A stretch of DNA of 64,000 bases, taken from positions 45,544 to 109,543 of the forward strand of contig CAVPLH010000004.1 of the NCBI GenBank assembly GCA_963705955.1, written 5' to 3'. Below the pieces are notes generated by a model, which saw only the letters and a program-made list of their open reading frames with translations, did not search any database and was not told where the DNA came from. The stretch is from WHSW01 sp963705955 (GTDB lineage Bacteria > Actinomycetota > Thermoleophilia > Solirubrobacterales > 70-9). Positions 37,934-47,657 of the stretch are shown piece after piece. A program made the position numbers and the translations under genes. Each line of letters begins with the position of its first letter. The stretch's first letter is position 1.

Positions 37934-38854
37934 TTGCAGGCGTCGGAGATCTTTCACAGCGCAGCCGGCTTCGTCGCGCTCGCAGCGCTGGCCGGGATCA
38001 TCCTCTTGCTGCCGCTCTATCTCTCCCAGCGCCGCGACATCGTTCGCCTGCGCGACTGGAAGCAGCGCGAGCCCGATCATCCGGCAACCGACATCGCAGC
38101 CAGCGAGGCCTTGCTCGATCGGGCCGAGGCCGAGTTGGAGCAGCTGCTCGGGGCTGAGCAGGCTGCCGTCGCCCCGGCCACCGGGGACGCCGCCGAGGCC
38201 GCCGAGCCCGAAACCGGCGATCACGCGGTCCCCGCGACCGGCGAGCAGCCGGTTACCGGGGAGGAGCCGGTCACCGGCGATGAGGAGGCCCCCGCGCGCC
38301 CCGGGGCGACGCCGAGCGAGCCGGCGACGGCCGCCTACCGGGTCACCCACGAGCGCCCGGCGCTCGAGCGGATCACGATGGAGCGGGCGGCGCTCGAGCC
38401 GCACCCGCGCTGGCGTCGCTTCGTCGGTCGGGCGACCCAGCCGCGGGTGCTGGTCGCGATCGGAATCGCCGCGCTGCTGCTCGGTGGCGGCGCGATCTAC
38501 GCCTCGGAGGAGCTCTTGAGCGGCAACGACACCGGCGCGCCGGCGCAGGCCGGCGCGATCGACCCGGCCGATGTAACCGTGGCGATCCTCAACGGCACCT
38601 CGGTCAACGGGCTCGCGGGCAAGGTCGGCTCCGACGTCGCGTCGAGCGGCTTCAAGGTCGGGGCGGTCACCAACACGACGCCGGGATTCGCGAAGACGGA
38701 GGTCCTGTACGCGAACGGGCAGAAGCGCGCTGCGCAGAAGGTCGCCAAGGACCTCGGGATACACGGGGTGAAGCCGGTCGATCGGGACTCGCGCAAGCTC
38801 GCCGGCGGCGCCGATGTGATCGTGATCGCGGGCGAGGACAGGGCGCGCGCGTGA
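37934..38854 (+). CDS. Membrane protein with LytR_C domain (2)
   Basis: 306 residues, TTG start 6 nt after its paralogue. N-terminal helix (about 12-30), then an acidic Pro/Thr-rich region containing a PVTGEEPVTGDEE repeat, a second helix (about 173-190, VLVAIGIAALLLGGGAIY), and a LytR_C domain: VTVAILNGTSVNGLAGKVGS, SGFKVGAVTN, TEVLYANGQKRAAQKVAKDL. Same architecture as the previous gene with much divergence; no LCP domain. Confidence 0.8.
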   Translation: MQASEIFHSAAGFVALAALAGIILLLPLYLSQRRDIVRLRDWKQREPDHPATDIAASEALLDRAEAELEQLLGAEQAAVAPATGDAAEAAEPETGDHAVPATGEQPVTGEEPVTGDEEAPARPGATPSEPATAAYRVTHERPALERITMERAALEPHPRWRRFVGRATQPRVLVAIGIAALLLGGGAIYASEELLSGNDTGAPAQAGAIDPADVTVAILNGTSVNGLAGKVGSDVASSGFKVGAVTNTTPGFAKTEVLYANGQKRAAQKVAKDLGIHGVKPVDRDSRKLAGGADVIVIAGEDRARA

Positions 38855-39318
38855 GCCGCCGCGTCTCGACGGGCGCGGCCCTGTTCTTCGTCCTCCTCGC
38901 CGCCTCGCTGGCCTGCGCCGTGCTCGTCGTCAGGGCCCGGACGCCCGACCTCGTGCTCGAGGTGATCAAGCCCCCCGCGAGCCCCCCGGCGCAGTTCTAT
39001 CCGCCCGGCGGCCCGGCGCCGCACCGGGTCCGGATCGAGTTCTTCGTCCGCGAGTCGGACCCGGGGGCGTTGGTCGCGATCGTCGACAGCCATGAGCAGA
39101 TCGTGCGCACCCTCGATCCCAGGGTGGCGTTGAGCGAACGCCGGCCGGTCGGCTACACGTGGAACGGCCGCACCGACGCCGGGGCACTCGCGCCGCCGGG
39201 CCGCTACCGGCTACGGGTCGACCTTCCCTCGCACGACCGCGAGATGATCTGGCCGCGCCGGATCACATTCGGCAACCCCCCTGCGGGACCGCCTCCGACC
39301 GGTGGGAGCGTCGGCTGA
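38851..39318 (+). CDS. Small secreted or anchored protein with FlgD-like Ig domain
   Basis: 155 residues, overlapping the previous gene by 4 nt. An N-terminal helix (9-28) could be a signal anchor. The C-terminal half (VGYTWNGRTDAGALAPPGRY then RLRV) is the classic FlgD/FlgD_ig-like bacterial Ig signature. Without flagellar genes nearby, a structural or polysaccharide-related role is more likely than hook capping. Confidence 0.7.
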   Translation: MSRRVSTGAALFFVLLAASLACAVLVVRARTPDLVLEVIKPPASPPAQFYPPGGPAPHRVRIEFFVRESDPGALVAIVDSHEQIVRTLDPRVALSERRPVGYTWNGRTDAGALAPPGRYRLRVDLPSHDREMIWPRRITFGNPPAGPPPTGGSVG

Positions 39319-39326
39319 ACGCCTCG

Positions 39327-40793
39327 TTGCTCGAGCTGATCGGGATGCTCGCGGCGTGCGGCGGTGCGGCCGCAGCGCTCGTGCTGGAGGATCGCCGCGC
39401 GCAAACCGCGGCGATGGTCGTCGCGCTGGTCGCGGCGCCGGTGCTCGTCCTCGGCAACGTCTGGGACGAGCCCAGGATCGTCGATTTCCGCTCCAGCCCG
39501 TCGCAGATCGCCGCCGCGGTCGTCGTCGGGGCACTGCTGCTCGTCGGCCTCACGGCGCTGTTTCGGCGCTATCCGGACGGGCTCGCGATTGCGGCGTTTG
39601 CCGTCCTGCCGCTCCGGGTTCCGCTCGACATCGGCGGCGAGACGGCGAACCTGCTCGTGCCGCTGTACCTGGTGATCGCCGCCGGAGTCGTCGCCCGCGC
39701 GACCGACCAGCGGCCGACGAAGCCCGGCCGACGAAGGCAAGACGAAGCCGACGACCCGTGGCCGCGCCGCCTGCGCTGGGTTCTCGCCGCCGTCCTCGTC
39801 CTCTACGCGCTCCAGGGTTCCTACTCCGAGGACGTCCCGAACGCGATCGAGAACATCGGCTTCTTCCTGGCGCCGTTCGCGGTCCTCTTCGTGTTGCTCG
39901 CCGATCTCGAGTGGAGCGGCCGCCTGCTCGGCCGGGTGCTGATCGTCGTCGTCGCGGTCGCCGCGATCAGCGCCGTGATCGCGATCTATCAGTACCTCGC
40001 CCGCGACCTGTTCCTGAACCCGGAGCTGTTCGACGCGAACGAGCTCCACGTCTACTTCCGCGCCAACTCGCTGTTCTTCGACCCGAACATCCTCGGCCGC
40101 CATCTGGCGCTCGCGATCGCCGCGCTCGGCGCCTACATCGCCTGGGCCCGATCGCGCCGCGATCTCGCGCTCGCGGCGCTCGCCGCCGGGATCTGCCTCG
40201 CGGGCCTGGTCTACAGCTACTCGATCACCAGCTTCGCCGCCCTGCTCGCCGGGCTCGGGTTGATCGCGTTGCTGCGCTGGGGCCTCCGCGGCGCGGCGCT
40301 GGCGGCAGGGTTCGGCGTCGTCGGCCTGGCCGTGCTGCTGATCGCCGGCGGGACACCGACCAGCGACATCGAGAGCGATCGCAGCATCGACAGCGGCCAC
40401 GCCGACCTCGTCCAGGGCGGCCTCGACCTCGCCCGCGACCGCCCCGTCGCGGGCTTCGGCTCGGGCTCGTTCGGCCGCGCCTTCTACGATCGAATCGAGC
40501 ACGCGCGGACGACGGTCTCGCACTCCGAGCCGATCACGGTCGCCGCCGAACAGGGCGCGATCGGGCTGATCGTCTACTTCGCGCTACTGGTCACCGCGTT
40601 GGTCACCGTGCTCGGCCGCGGCGCTCGGAGGTCGGTTGGTCGCACCGCCGTGGCCGCGTGCTTCGTCGTCCTGCTGGTCGACAGCCTCGGTTACACGGGC
40701 TTCGCGACCGATCCGGCGATGTGGGCGCTGCTCGGGCTCGGGGTCGCCCTGCGCTTCGATCCGCCCGGCGACTCGGCGACCATCCGAGCGTGA
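39327..40793 (+). CDS. O-antigen ligase/Wzy-like polysaccharide polymerase
   Basis: About 488 residues from the TTG at 39327; a CTG at 39315 overlapping the previous stop is an alternative. About twelve transmembrane helices. The typical periplasmic loop ends with RDRPVAGFGSGSFGRAFYDR, and the motif HSEPITVAAEQGAIGLIVYF matches the Wzy/WaaL family pattern near the C-terminus. Polymerises or ligates glycan repeat units outside the membrane. Placed between LytR_C/FlgD-like genes and a flippase. Confidence 0.85.
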   Translation: MLELIGMLAACGGAAAALVLEDRRAQTAAMVVALVAAPVLVLGNVWDEPRIVDFRSSPSQIAAAVVVGALLLVGLTALFRRYPDGLAIAAFAVLPLRVPLDIGGETANLLVPLYLVIAAGVVARATDQRPTKPGRRRQDEADDPWPRRLRWVLAAVLVLYALQGSYSEDVPNAIENIGFFLAPFAVLFVLLADLEWSGRLLGRVLIVVVAVAAISAVIAIYQYLARDLFLNPELFDANELHVYFRANSLFFDPNILGRHLALAIAALGAYIAWARSRRDLALAALAAGICLAGLVYSYSITSFAALLAGLGLIALLRWGLRGAALAAGFGVVGLAVLLIAGGTPTSDIESDRSIDSGHADLVQGGLDLARDRPVAGFGSGSFGRAFYDRIEHARTTVSHSEPITVAAEQGAIGLIVYFALLVTALVTVLGRGARRSVGRTAVAACFVVLLVDSLGYTGFATDPAMWALLGLGVALRFDPPGDSATIRA

Positions 40794-40798
40794 GATAA

Positions 40799-42353
40799 GT
40801 GTTCGAGTACCTGCGCCGCCTCGCTACGACGGGCGCCGCGTACACGGCATCGAGCGTGCTCTCGAAGCTGATCGCGGTCGTCCTCTTGCCCGTGTACACG
40901 AGCGCCCTGTCGCCGAGCGACTACGGCGCCGCGGAGGTGATGCTGGCGTCGGTCGTCGCGGTCAGCATCCTGATCCGGTTCGGCCTGATCGAGGCGCTGC
41001 TGCGCTTCTACTACCTCGCGGAGGAGGACCCACGCCGGGTGGTGGCGACCGGGTTCGCGGCGCTCTTCTGGTCGACGACCGCCGGAGCGCTGATCCTGCT
41101 GCCGTTCGCGGAGCCGATCTCGACGGCGCTGCTCGACCATCCCGACCCCGAGCTCGCGCGGCTGGCGGTGCTCGGTCTTTGGACGCTGACCCTGTGGGAG
41201 TACGCCCTCACCCTGCTGCGGGTCGACGAGCGAGCGCGGGCCTACTTCGGGCTCACGGTCCTCAACGTGCTGGCGACGATCCCGGTGACCGTGGTCCTGG
41301 TCGTCTTCCTTGATCAGGGGGCGGCCGGGATCCTGCTCGGCACCTACGCGACCGGGGTCGTCTTTCTCGCCTACCAGCTGTGGCGGGAGCGCCGGCGGCT
41401 CTCGCTGCGGCCGGAGCCGGCGCTGCTGCGGCGGATGACCCGGTTCGGGCTGCCGACGATGCCCGCCGAGCTCTCGCTCTACTCGCTCAACTTCATCGAC
41501 CGGATCCTGATCGTGCGCCTCGCCGGCCTCGCGGAGGCGGGCCTCTACGCGCTGGCGATCAAGTTTGCCCAGGGAATGAACGTCGATCGCGCGGGCCTTC
41601 CAGCTCGCCTGGCCGCCGCTCGCCTACTCGATCGCCGACGACGACGAGGCCCGCCGCGCCTACAGCCTCGTCTTCACCTGGTTCGCGGCGGTCTGCGCGT
41701 TCGGCGTCGCCGGCCTCTGGCTGCTGGCGCGGTGGATCGTCGATCTGCTCGCGGCGCCGGACTACTTCGACTCCTATAAGGCGATCGGACTGCTGGCGAC
41801 CGGGATCTCGCTCTACGCGCTCTACCTGGTCCTCGTCGTCATCCTCGGCAGGACCGGCCGAACCGAGTTCAACCTGCCGGCGACCGCCGCCGGAACCGTG
41901 GTCAACATCGTCCTCAACCTGGTCCTGATCGGCCCGCTCGGGATCGTCGGCGCCGGGCTCGCCCTGGTCGTCTCGTACATGGTCGTGCTGGTGCTCATGT
42001 ACGTGCTCACCCAGCGGCTGTTCCCGGTCGCCTATGAGTGGGGCCGGTTGGCGCTCCTCGTCGGGGTGACCGCGGTTACCGTCGCGGGCGGCGAGCTGCT
42101 GCTGCCGACCACGGGGGCGCTCGGTCTCCTCACCCGGACCCTGCTCTGGCTGGCCCTGCCGCTGCTGCTCGCCGCGGTCGGCTTCCTGACCCGCGAGGAG
42201 CGCGCCAGCCTGCGCCGGATGCTGAGCCCCGAGGCGGTGCTGGCGCGGCTGCAGGCGATCGGCGCCCAGCCCCCGCCCCGCGAGACCGAGGAGGAGGGCG
42301 GCTACGCGCCGGAGGTCTACGAGTCGGTTCGCGCCGACGAGGATCTGCGGTAG
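40799..42353 (+). CDS. Polysaccharide flippase, Wzx/MATE type (frameshifted)
   Basis: GTG start. The N-terminus TGAAYTASSVLSKLIAVVLL and PVYTSALSPSDYGAAEVMLA are typical of lipid-linked repeat unit exporters. The frame breaks at 41583-41590 (GTCGATCG); deleting one base gives ARAFQLAWPPLAYSIADDDE and a protein of about 517 residues with some 12-14 helices. Flips undecaprenyl-linked repeat units for the polymerase encoded just upstream. Confidence 0.87.
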
Positions 42354-42360
42354 GCGCGGG

Positions 42361-43320
42361 TCAGTCGTCGCGCGCCGTCCGCGTCGCGTTGTATCGGTCG
42401 GCCGCTTCGCGCAGCCCCTCGCCACGGTCGGGATGAAGCGCCTGGCGGGCGTGGAGCCGATACCAGTCGGGGTCGTGTCCCGGCAGCGCCCGCGCCACGA
42501 TCGCCCGGACCCGATAGGTCCATGCCGCGAGCCACCGCGCCACCGAGGCGACCGCCGCCGGGTGATGCTTTCGCAGGTAGAGGTCGCGGTTGCGGTGAAA
42601 CTCGACCACCCGGCGCTCGCCGGCTGCTCGATCGGTCGCCAGCTGCTCGTGGTGGACGACCCGAGCGCCGGGCACGTAGAGGGTCCGCCAGCCCGCGTCG
42701 TGAAGGCGCTTGCAGAGGTCGGTCTCGTCGGAGTAGACGAAGAACTCGGGGTCCAGGTAGCCGACCGCGGCGACCGCCTGCCGGCGCACGGCGAGCGCCG
42801 CCGACTGCACCCAGCCGACCGCGCGGGTGTCGCTGCCGCGCGACTGCGTGACGAGGAGGCGGTGCAGAAAGAGGGCGCCGGCGATCGACGTCCCGAGGCC
42901 GGGCAGCCGCCAGGCGCTTGGCCGGGGCGCGCCGGAAGGATCGAGCAGCCGCGCTCCGGCGGCCGCGGCTCGGCGGTCGGCGCGAAGCGCGCCGACGAGC
43001 GCCTCCGCCGCCCCCGGGAGCAGCTCGGAGTCCTCGTTGAGCAGCAGGCAGATCTCGCCGCGAGCCTCGCGCAGCAGTCTGCTGTCGAGCGTCGCCTTGC
43101 CCTCACGGAGCTCGCCGCGGATCAGCCGCAGGCCCTCGCCGAGGCCGTCCGGGGCCGCGTTCCAGGCCTCGACCGCGTCGGCCGATCCGTCCTCGGACGC
43201 GTTGTCGAGGACCAGAACCTCGGCCTCGATCCCGGCGGCGCCGTACTCGCGGATCGAGTCCAGACAGGCGAGCAGCAGCTCGCGTCCGTTGGTGTTGACG
43301 ACGCAGTAGGACAGATCCAC
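42361..43320 (-). CDS. Glycosyltransferase family 2 (rhamnosyltransferase-like)
   Basis: 319 residues from the GTG at 43318-43320, giving MDLSYCVVNTNGRELLLACL at the N-terminus. GT-A fold signs: VLDNASEDGSADAVEAW, LLNEDSELLPGAAEALVGA and FVYSDETDLCKRLHDAGWRT, the last being the acceptor-site ED motif. Inverting GT2 transferring a sugar during repeat-unit assembly. Divergent from the GT4 gene, 18 nt apart. Confidence 0.9.
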   Translation of the reverse strand: MDLSYCVVNTNGRELLLACLDSIREYGAAGIEAEVLVLDNASEDGSADAVEAWNAAPDGLGEGLRLIRGELREGKATLDSRLLREARGEICLLLNEDSELLPGAAEALVGALRADRRAAAAGARLLDPSGAPRPSAWRLPGLGTSIAGALFLHRLLVTQSRGSDTRAVGWVQSAALAVRRQAVAAVGYLDPEFFVYSDETDLCKRLHDAGWRTLYVPGARVVHHEQLATDRAAGERRVVEFHRNRDLYLRKHHPAAVASVARWLAAWTYRVRAIVARALPGHDPDWYRLHARQALHPDRGEGLREAADRYNATRTARDD

Positions 43321-43338
43321 AGGGCAGAATCGTCCTCG

Positions 43339-44442
43339 ATGCGCGTCCAGATCGTCGATCCGCCGGCCTTCACGCCGCCGTATGACCGCGCGCTGTGCGC
43401 GGCGCTCGCCGGCGCCGGCGCCGAGGTCGAGCTGCTGACCAGCCGCTTCGAGTACGGCCCGGTCGCGCCGGCGGAGGGCTATCGGGTCAACGAGCTCTTC
43501 TATCGGCGAGCGACCGAGCGCGGCCTCGAGCGGCGCGGTCGGCGGGCGTTGCGGCTCGCCGAGCACCTGCCGGGGATGCTCCGGCTGCGGACGGAGGCCG
43601 GGCGCGCCGACGTCGTCCACCTGCAGTGGCTCTCGCTGCCCACCGTCGATCGGCTTCTGCTGCCCGGCCGACCCCGCGTCTTCACGGTCCACTATCCGCT
43701 CCCGAGCGGTGCCGGGGCGCGCTCGCGCCAGCGCCTCGTGCTCGGGGCGATGGACGCGCTGATCGCCCACTCCGAGCACGGCGCACAGAGCCTGCTCGAG
43801 CTCGGCCTCGAACCCGGGCGGGTGCATCGGATCCCGCACGGGGTCTTCGAGCACCTGACGCATCAGCCCGACGAGCGCCCGCTGCCCGCCGAGCTCGCGC
43901 GCGCCGAGGGGCCGGTGATCCTCTTCTTCGGCCTCTTGCGCCCGTACAAGGGAATCGACATCCTGCTGCGCGCGTTTCGCGAACTCGAGGGCGCGCAGCT
44001 TTGGATCGTCGGGGCGCCGCGGATGCCGCTCGACGGCCTCCGCCGACTCGCCTCGGCCTGCCGCGGAACGGTCCGGTTCGTCCCCCGGTTCATCACCGAT
44101 CCGGAGATCCCCGCCTACTTCCGGCGCGCCGACGTCGTCGTCCTCCCCTACCGGGAGATCGAGCAGTCGGGCGTCCTCTACACGGCGCTCGCCTTCGGCA
44201 GGCCGATCGTCGCCAGTGCCGTCGGCGGCTTCACGGAGGTCGGTGAGCGCGACCGGGCGCTGAAGCTGGTCCCCGCGGGCGACCCCGAGTCGCTCGCCGA
44301 GTCGCTCGCCGAGCTGATCGCAAGCCGCGGCGCGCGTGACGCGCTCTCCGCCGCCGCCGGCCGGGCGGCGGCCACTGAGTACTCGTGGGCGTCGATCGCC
44401 GAGCGCACCCTGGCTCTCTACCGCGGCCTCCGCTCCGGATAA
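43339..44442 (+). CDS. Glycosyltransferase family 4
   Basis: 367 residues. GT-B fold, retaining: N-terminal ADVVHLQWLSLPTVDRLLL, central RIPHGVFEHL and FFGLLRPYKGIDILLRAF, and the C-terminal donor site EQSGVLYTALAFGRPIVASA. Probably adds a sugar to the lipid-linked glycan on the cytoplasmic side. ATG at 43339. Confidence 0.9.
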   Translation: MRVQIVDPPAFTPPYDRALCAALAGAGAEVELLTSRFEYGPVAPAEGYRVNELFYRRATERGLERRGRRALRLAEHLPGMLRLRTEAGRADVVHLQWLSLPTVDRLLLPGRPRVFTVHYPLPSGAGARSRQRLVLGAMDALIAHSEHGAQSLLELGLEPGRVHRIPHGVFEHLTHQPDERPLPAELARAEGPVILFFGLLRPYKGIDILLRAFRELEGAQLWIVGAPRMPLDGLRRLASACRGTVRFVPRFITDPEIPAYFRRADVVVLPYREIEQSGVLYTALAFGRPIVASAVGGFTEVGERDRALKLVPAGDPESLAESLAELIASRGARDALSAAAGRAAATEYSWASIAERTLALYRGLRSG

Positions 44443-44449
44443 TCGCCCG

Positions 44450-46171
44450 ATGCTCGCCGTCGAGATCGTCTTCTGGGTCGCGGTCGGGCTGCTCGTCTAT
44501 ACGCACGTCGGGTACCCGCTCGTTCTCCTCGCGCTCAGCGGGCTGCGGCGTGCGCGACCGACGGCGTCCGCGTCGCGGGCTCCGACCGTGTCATTGATCG
44601 TCGCGGCCTACGACGAGGAGGACGTGATCGAGGCGAAGGTCGCAAACGCGCTCTCGCTCGACTACCCGCGAGAGCGGCTCGAGCTGATCGTCGCCTCCGA
44701 CGGTTCCCGGGACGCCACGGTCGAGCGCGCCCGCGCGGCCGGCGCCGATCTCGTGCTCGAGCTCGAGCGCGGCGGCAAGGTCAGCGCCCAGAACGCCGCC
44801 GCCGCCGGCGCCTCGGGTGAGCTGCTCGCGTTCAGCGATGCGAATGCGACCTGGCGCAGCGACGCGCTGCGCGAGCTCGTCGCGCCGTTCGCCGACGAGC
44901 GCGTCGGGTACGTCTGCGGCCAGGCGCGCTTCATCGACTCCGGGGGGTCGAACCTGGAGGGCGCCTACTGGCGCTACGAGCTCGAGCTCCGGCAGCTCGA
45001 GTCCGGGCTCGGTGGCGTCACCGCCGGCAACGGCGCGATCTACGCCGTTCGCAGCGAGGCGTTCATCCCGCTCGGACCGGCCGCGAGCCACGACCTCTCG
45101 TTTCCGTTCATGCTCACGAAGCGCGGCTGGCGCGCCGTCTACGCGCCCGGGGCGCTCGCCGAGGAGAAGATGGTCCCGACGATCGAGGGGGAGTTCGCGC
45201 GCAAGCGGCGGATGAACCGGGGCCTCTTCGACGAGGTGATCCGCGACGGGATGCTCGCCCCCCGGGGATACGGCCCGATGTACGCGTTCGAGATCGCCAG
45301 CCATCGGGCGATTCGCTACGCCTCGCCGTTCCTCCACCTGATCGCGCTCGCCGCCAACCTCGCCTTGATCGGCGAGTCGCCGATCTACGCGGTCACGCTC
45401 GCCGCCCAGGCCGCCGTGCTCGCGGCTGCGGCGCTCGCCGGAGCGCTCCCCGCGCGCCCGTTTCGTCTCGCTCGGTACTACGTCCTGGTGACCGCCTCGA
45501 TCGCGGCCGGGCTCTGGGACCGGGTGCGGTTGGGGGAGCCGGGCGACGTGGGAGAAGGCGGAGGGGACGCGGTGAGCGCAGCGAGCACGGAGCGGTCAAC
45601 ACGCAACGGTCTGCCGAGGGCGGCCGACCTGGCGATCGCGGTGCTGGCCTTGGCCCTCGCCTCTCCGGTGCTGGCGCTCGCGGCGGTCGCGATCAAGCTC
45701 GAGTCCCGCGGCCCGGTCGTCTACCGATCCCGCCGCGCCGGGCGGGCAGGCGAGGAGTTCGACCTCATGAAGCTGCGCACGATGCACGCCGGCAGCGATC
45801 CGGTCGGGGTCGGGACCCCGGTGCTCGCGGGCGATCCGAGGGTGACCCGGGTGGGCGCCTTCCTGCGGCGTTTCTCGCTCGACGAGCTCCCGAACCTGAT
45901 CAACGTCGCACGCGGTGAGATGTCGGTCGTCGGGCCGCGCCCGACCTTGTCGGCCCAGGTCGTCGAGTACACCCCCCGGCAGCGCCGCCGGCTCGATGTG
46001 AAGCCGGGGCTGACCGGGTGGGCGCAGATCAACGGCCGCGCCGGGATCCCGTGGGGCGAGCGGATCGAGCTCGACGTCTGGTACGTCGAGCACCGCTCGG
46101 CTGCCCTCGACCTGCGAATCCTCGCCCGTACGGCGAGGCTGCTGCTCACCGGACACGGCCTCTACGGTTAG
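44450..46171 (+). CDS. Fused glycosyltransferase family 2 and polyprenyl-phosphate sugar phosphotransferase
   Basis: 573 residues. Residues 1-340 form a membrane-bound GT2 (LVYTHVGYPLVLLALSGLRR anchor, VSLIVAAYDEEDVIEAKVAN, FSDANATWRSDAL, GNGAIYAVRSEAF). A Gly/Ser-rich linker near 370-385 leads to a monotopic phosphoglycosyl transferase: re-entrant helix ADLAIAVLALALASPVLALA, then ESRGPVVYRSRRAGRAGEEF, DLMKLRTMH, the catalytic D478-E479 in FSLDELPNLINV, and GLTGWAQINGRAGI. The second half would start repeat-unit synthesis by moving a sugar phosphate to undecaprenyl phosphate; the first half could add the second sugar. Single ORF with no indel evidence. Confidence 0.92.
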   Translation: MLAVEIVFWVAVGLLVYTHVGYPLVLLALSGLRRARPTASASRAPTVSLIVAAYDEEDVIEAKVANALSLDYPRERLELIVASDGSRDATVERARAAGADLVLELERGGKVSAQNAAAAGASGELLAFSDANATWRSDALRELVAPFADERVGYVCGQARFIDSGGSNLEGAYWRYELELRQLESGLGGVTAGNGAIYAVRSEAFIPLGPAASHDLSFPFMLTKRGWRAVYAPGALAEEKMVPTIEGEFARKRRMNRGLFDEVIRDGMLAPRGYGPMYAFEIASHRAIRYASPFLHLIALAANLALIGESPIYAVTLAAQAAVLAAAALAGALPARPFRLARYYVLVTASIAAGLWDRVRLGEPGDVGEGGGDAVSAASTERSTRNGLPRAADLAIAVLALALASPVLALAAVAIKLESRGPVVYRSRRAGRAGEEFDLMKLRTMHAGSDPVGVGTPVLAGDPRVTRVGAFLRRFSLDELPNLINVARGEMSVVGPRPTLSAQVVEYTPRQRRRLDVKPGLTGWAQINGRAGIPWGERIELDVWYVEHRSAALDLRILARTARLLLTGHGLYG

Positions 46172-46174
46172 ACG

Positions 46175-46705
46175 ATGCCGAAGGCCGAGGTGATCCTGCG
46201 CGACTTCCGGCCCGGCGACGCCGCCGCGGTCCACCGCTGGTTCAACGACGAGCGGGTGACGGCGGACCTGGTCGGCTCACGAACGTCGTTCGAGCTCTCG
46301 GATGCCGCGGCGTGGGTGGAGCGCGCGATCGACACCTCCGTGGACCGAAAGTGGGCGATCACGATCGACGGGATCGACGATGCGGTCGGCTTCGTCGCCC
46401 TGTTCGGTCTCGAGCGCGAGCTCGGCCCCGAGCTCGCGGTGCTGGTCGGCGAGCCGTCCGCGTGGGGAAAGGGAGTCGCCCGCGAGGCCGAGCGCCAGGC
46501 TTGCAACCACGCCTTCTCCGAGCATGGCGCGCACCGGGTCCACGCCGAGATCCCGGCCACCAACGCGGCTGCCCAGAAGGTGGTGACCTTCCTCGGGTTT
46601 CAGCGCGAGGGTGTGATGAGACGCGCGATCCGCCGCGGGGACGAGCGGATCGACAACGAGGTCTGGGGGCTGTTGCCCGACGACTTCACCGGCTGGGACC
46701 GGTGA
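46175..46705 (+). CDS. GNAT-family N-acetyltransferase (RimJ/RimL-like)
   Basis: 176 residues. Acetyl-CoA fold visible as ILRDFRPGDAAAVHRWFNDE, LAVLVGEPSAWGKGVAREAE (pyrophosphate loop) and the terminal NAAAQKVVTFLGFQREGVMR. Probably acetylates an amino sugar or an amino-terminal group in the glycan cluster; the substrate is unknown. Three nucleotides from the upstream gene. Confidence 0.85.
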   Translation: MPKAEVILRDFRPGDAAAVHRWFNDERVTADLVGSRTSFELSDAAAWVERAIDTSVDRKWAITIDGIDDAVGFVALFGLERELGPELAVLVGEPSAWGKGVAREAERQACNHAFSEHGAHRVHAEIPATNAAAQKVVTFLGFQREGVMRRAIRRGDERIDNEVWGLLPDDFTGWDR

Positions 46706-46715
46706 CCGCGCCGGG

Positions 46716-47657
46716 ATGGAAGCCGTCGCCGAGCTGATCTCCGATCGCGGCGCCGCGGCGAGCAGCGACGACCTCTTCCGCTCGCCGCCGTTCCTCGAGG
46801 CCGAGCGAGTCACGCACACGCTCAGGGTCGACTCTCGCGACCGGACCGCGCTCGTGCCGGTGATCGTCCGCGAGTTGCCCGGCACGCAGCGCGTCGACGC
46901 CGTCTCGCCGTATGGCTATCCGGGCGGGCTGGTCTCCGGCCTCGGACCACCCCCGCCCCCCGCGTCGCTCGACTGGTCGGCGACCGGCCTCGTCTCGGTC
47001 TTCGGGCGCGAGCGGCTCGCCGCCCCGCCGTGGCTCGCGGACGCGAACCGGCGCTCGCACGTCTGCGTCCACGACCCGGCCGCGCCACGCCGGGTGCGGG
47101 CGCGGCTCGCCGAGCAGATCCGAGCGAACGAGCGCGCCGGCTGGTCGGTGGGAGTCACTCCGGGCCCCGAATCGGCGGCCGCCGATCGCGACGCGTTCGC
47201 CCTCGCCTACGAGCAGACGATGCGCGGGGTGGGCGCCGCGCCGCGTTACTTCTTCGGCCGCGAGTACCTCGACGCCGTGCTCTCCTTCGAGGGGAGTTGG
47301 CTGTTGGTGGCTCGGCAGGGGGGTGAGCCCGGGGCGGCGGCGATCGCGGGCCGCAGCGACGGCCTCCTGCACTACTTCCTCGGCGGCACGGTCGATGCCG
47401 CCCGCGGCGCCTCCCCGTTCAAGAACGTGGTCGCGGCGATGCTCGATCTCGCCGACCAGCTTTCGATCCCGCTCAACCTCGGTGGCGGGATCGAGCCCGG
47501 TGACGGGCTCGAGCGGTTCAAGCGCGGGTTCGCCAACGATCGGCTCGCCTTCTCGACCCACGAGGTCGTCTGCGACCCGGACGATTACGAGCGGCTCAGC
47601 GCCGGGCGGACGAGCGACGGGTTCTTCCCGGCTTACCGCGCCCCTACTTCGGATTGA
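46716..47657 (+). CDS. FemAB-like (Acetyltransf_6) protein
   Basis: 313 residues. C-terminal half has the FemAB/BioF2-type GNAT pattern: AFALAYEQTMRGVGAAPRYF, SFEGSWLLVARQGGEPGAAA, LHYFLGGTVDAARGASPFK, then LNLGGGIEPGDGLERFKRGF. Such proteins transfer amino acids or acyl groups onto cell-wall precursors or exopolysaccharides. Ends 14 nt into the convergent amidase gene. Confidence 0.8.
   Translation: MEAVAELISDRGAAASSDDLFRSPPFLEAERVTHTLRVDSRDRTALVPVIVRELPGTQRVDAVSPYGYPGGLVSGLGPPPPPASLDWSATGLVSVFGRERLAAPPWLADANRRSHVCVHDPAAPRRVRARLAEQIRANERAGWSVGVTPGPESAAADRDAFALAYEQTMRGVGAAPRYFFGREYLDAVLSFEGSWLLVARQGGEPGAAAIAGRSDGLLHYFLGGTVDAARGASPFKNVVAAMLDLADQLSIPLNLGGGIEPGDGLERFKRGFANDRLAFSTHEVVCDPDDYERLSAGRTSDGFFPAYRAPTSD

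Noticed and set aside
34460..38764. 1434-codon minus-strand reading frame opposite the CapD-like and LytR_C genes
   Set aside because: Same shadow effect; product is low-complexity and overlaps several well-supported genes.
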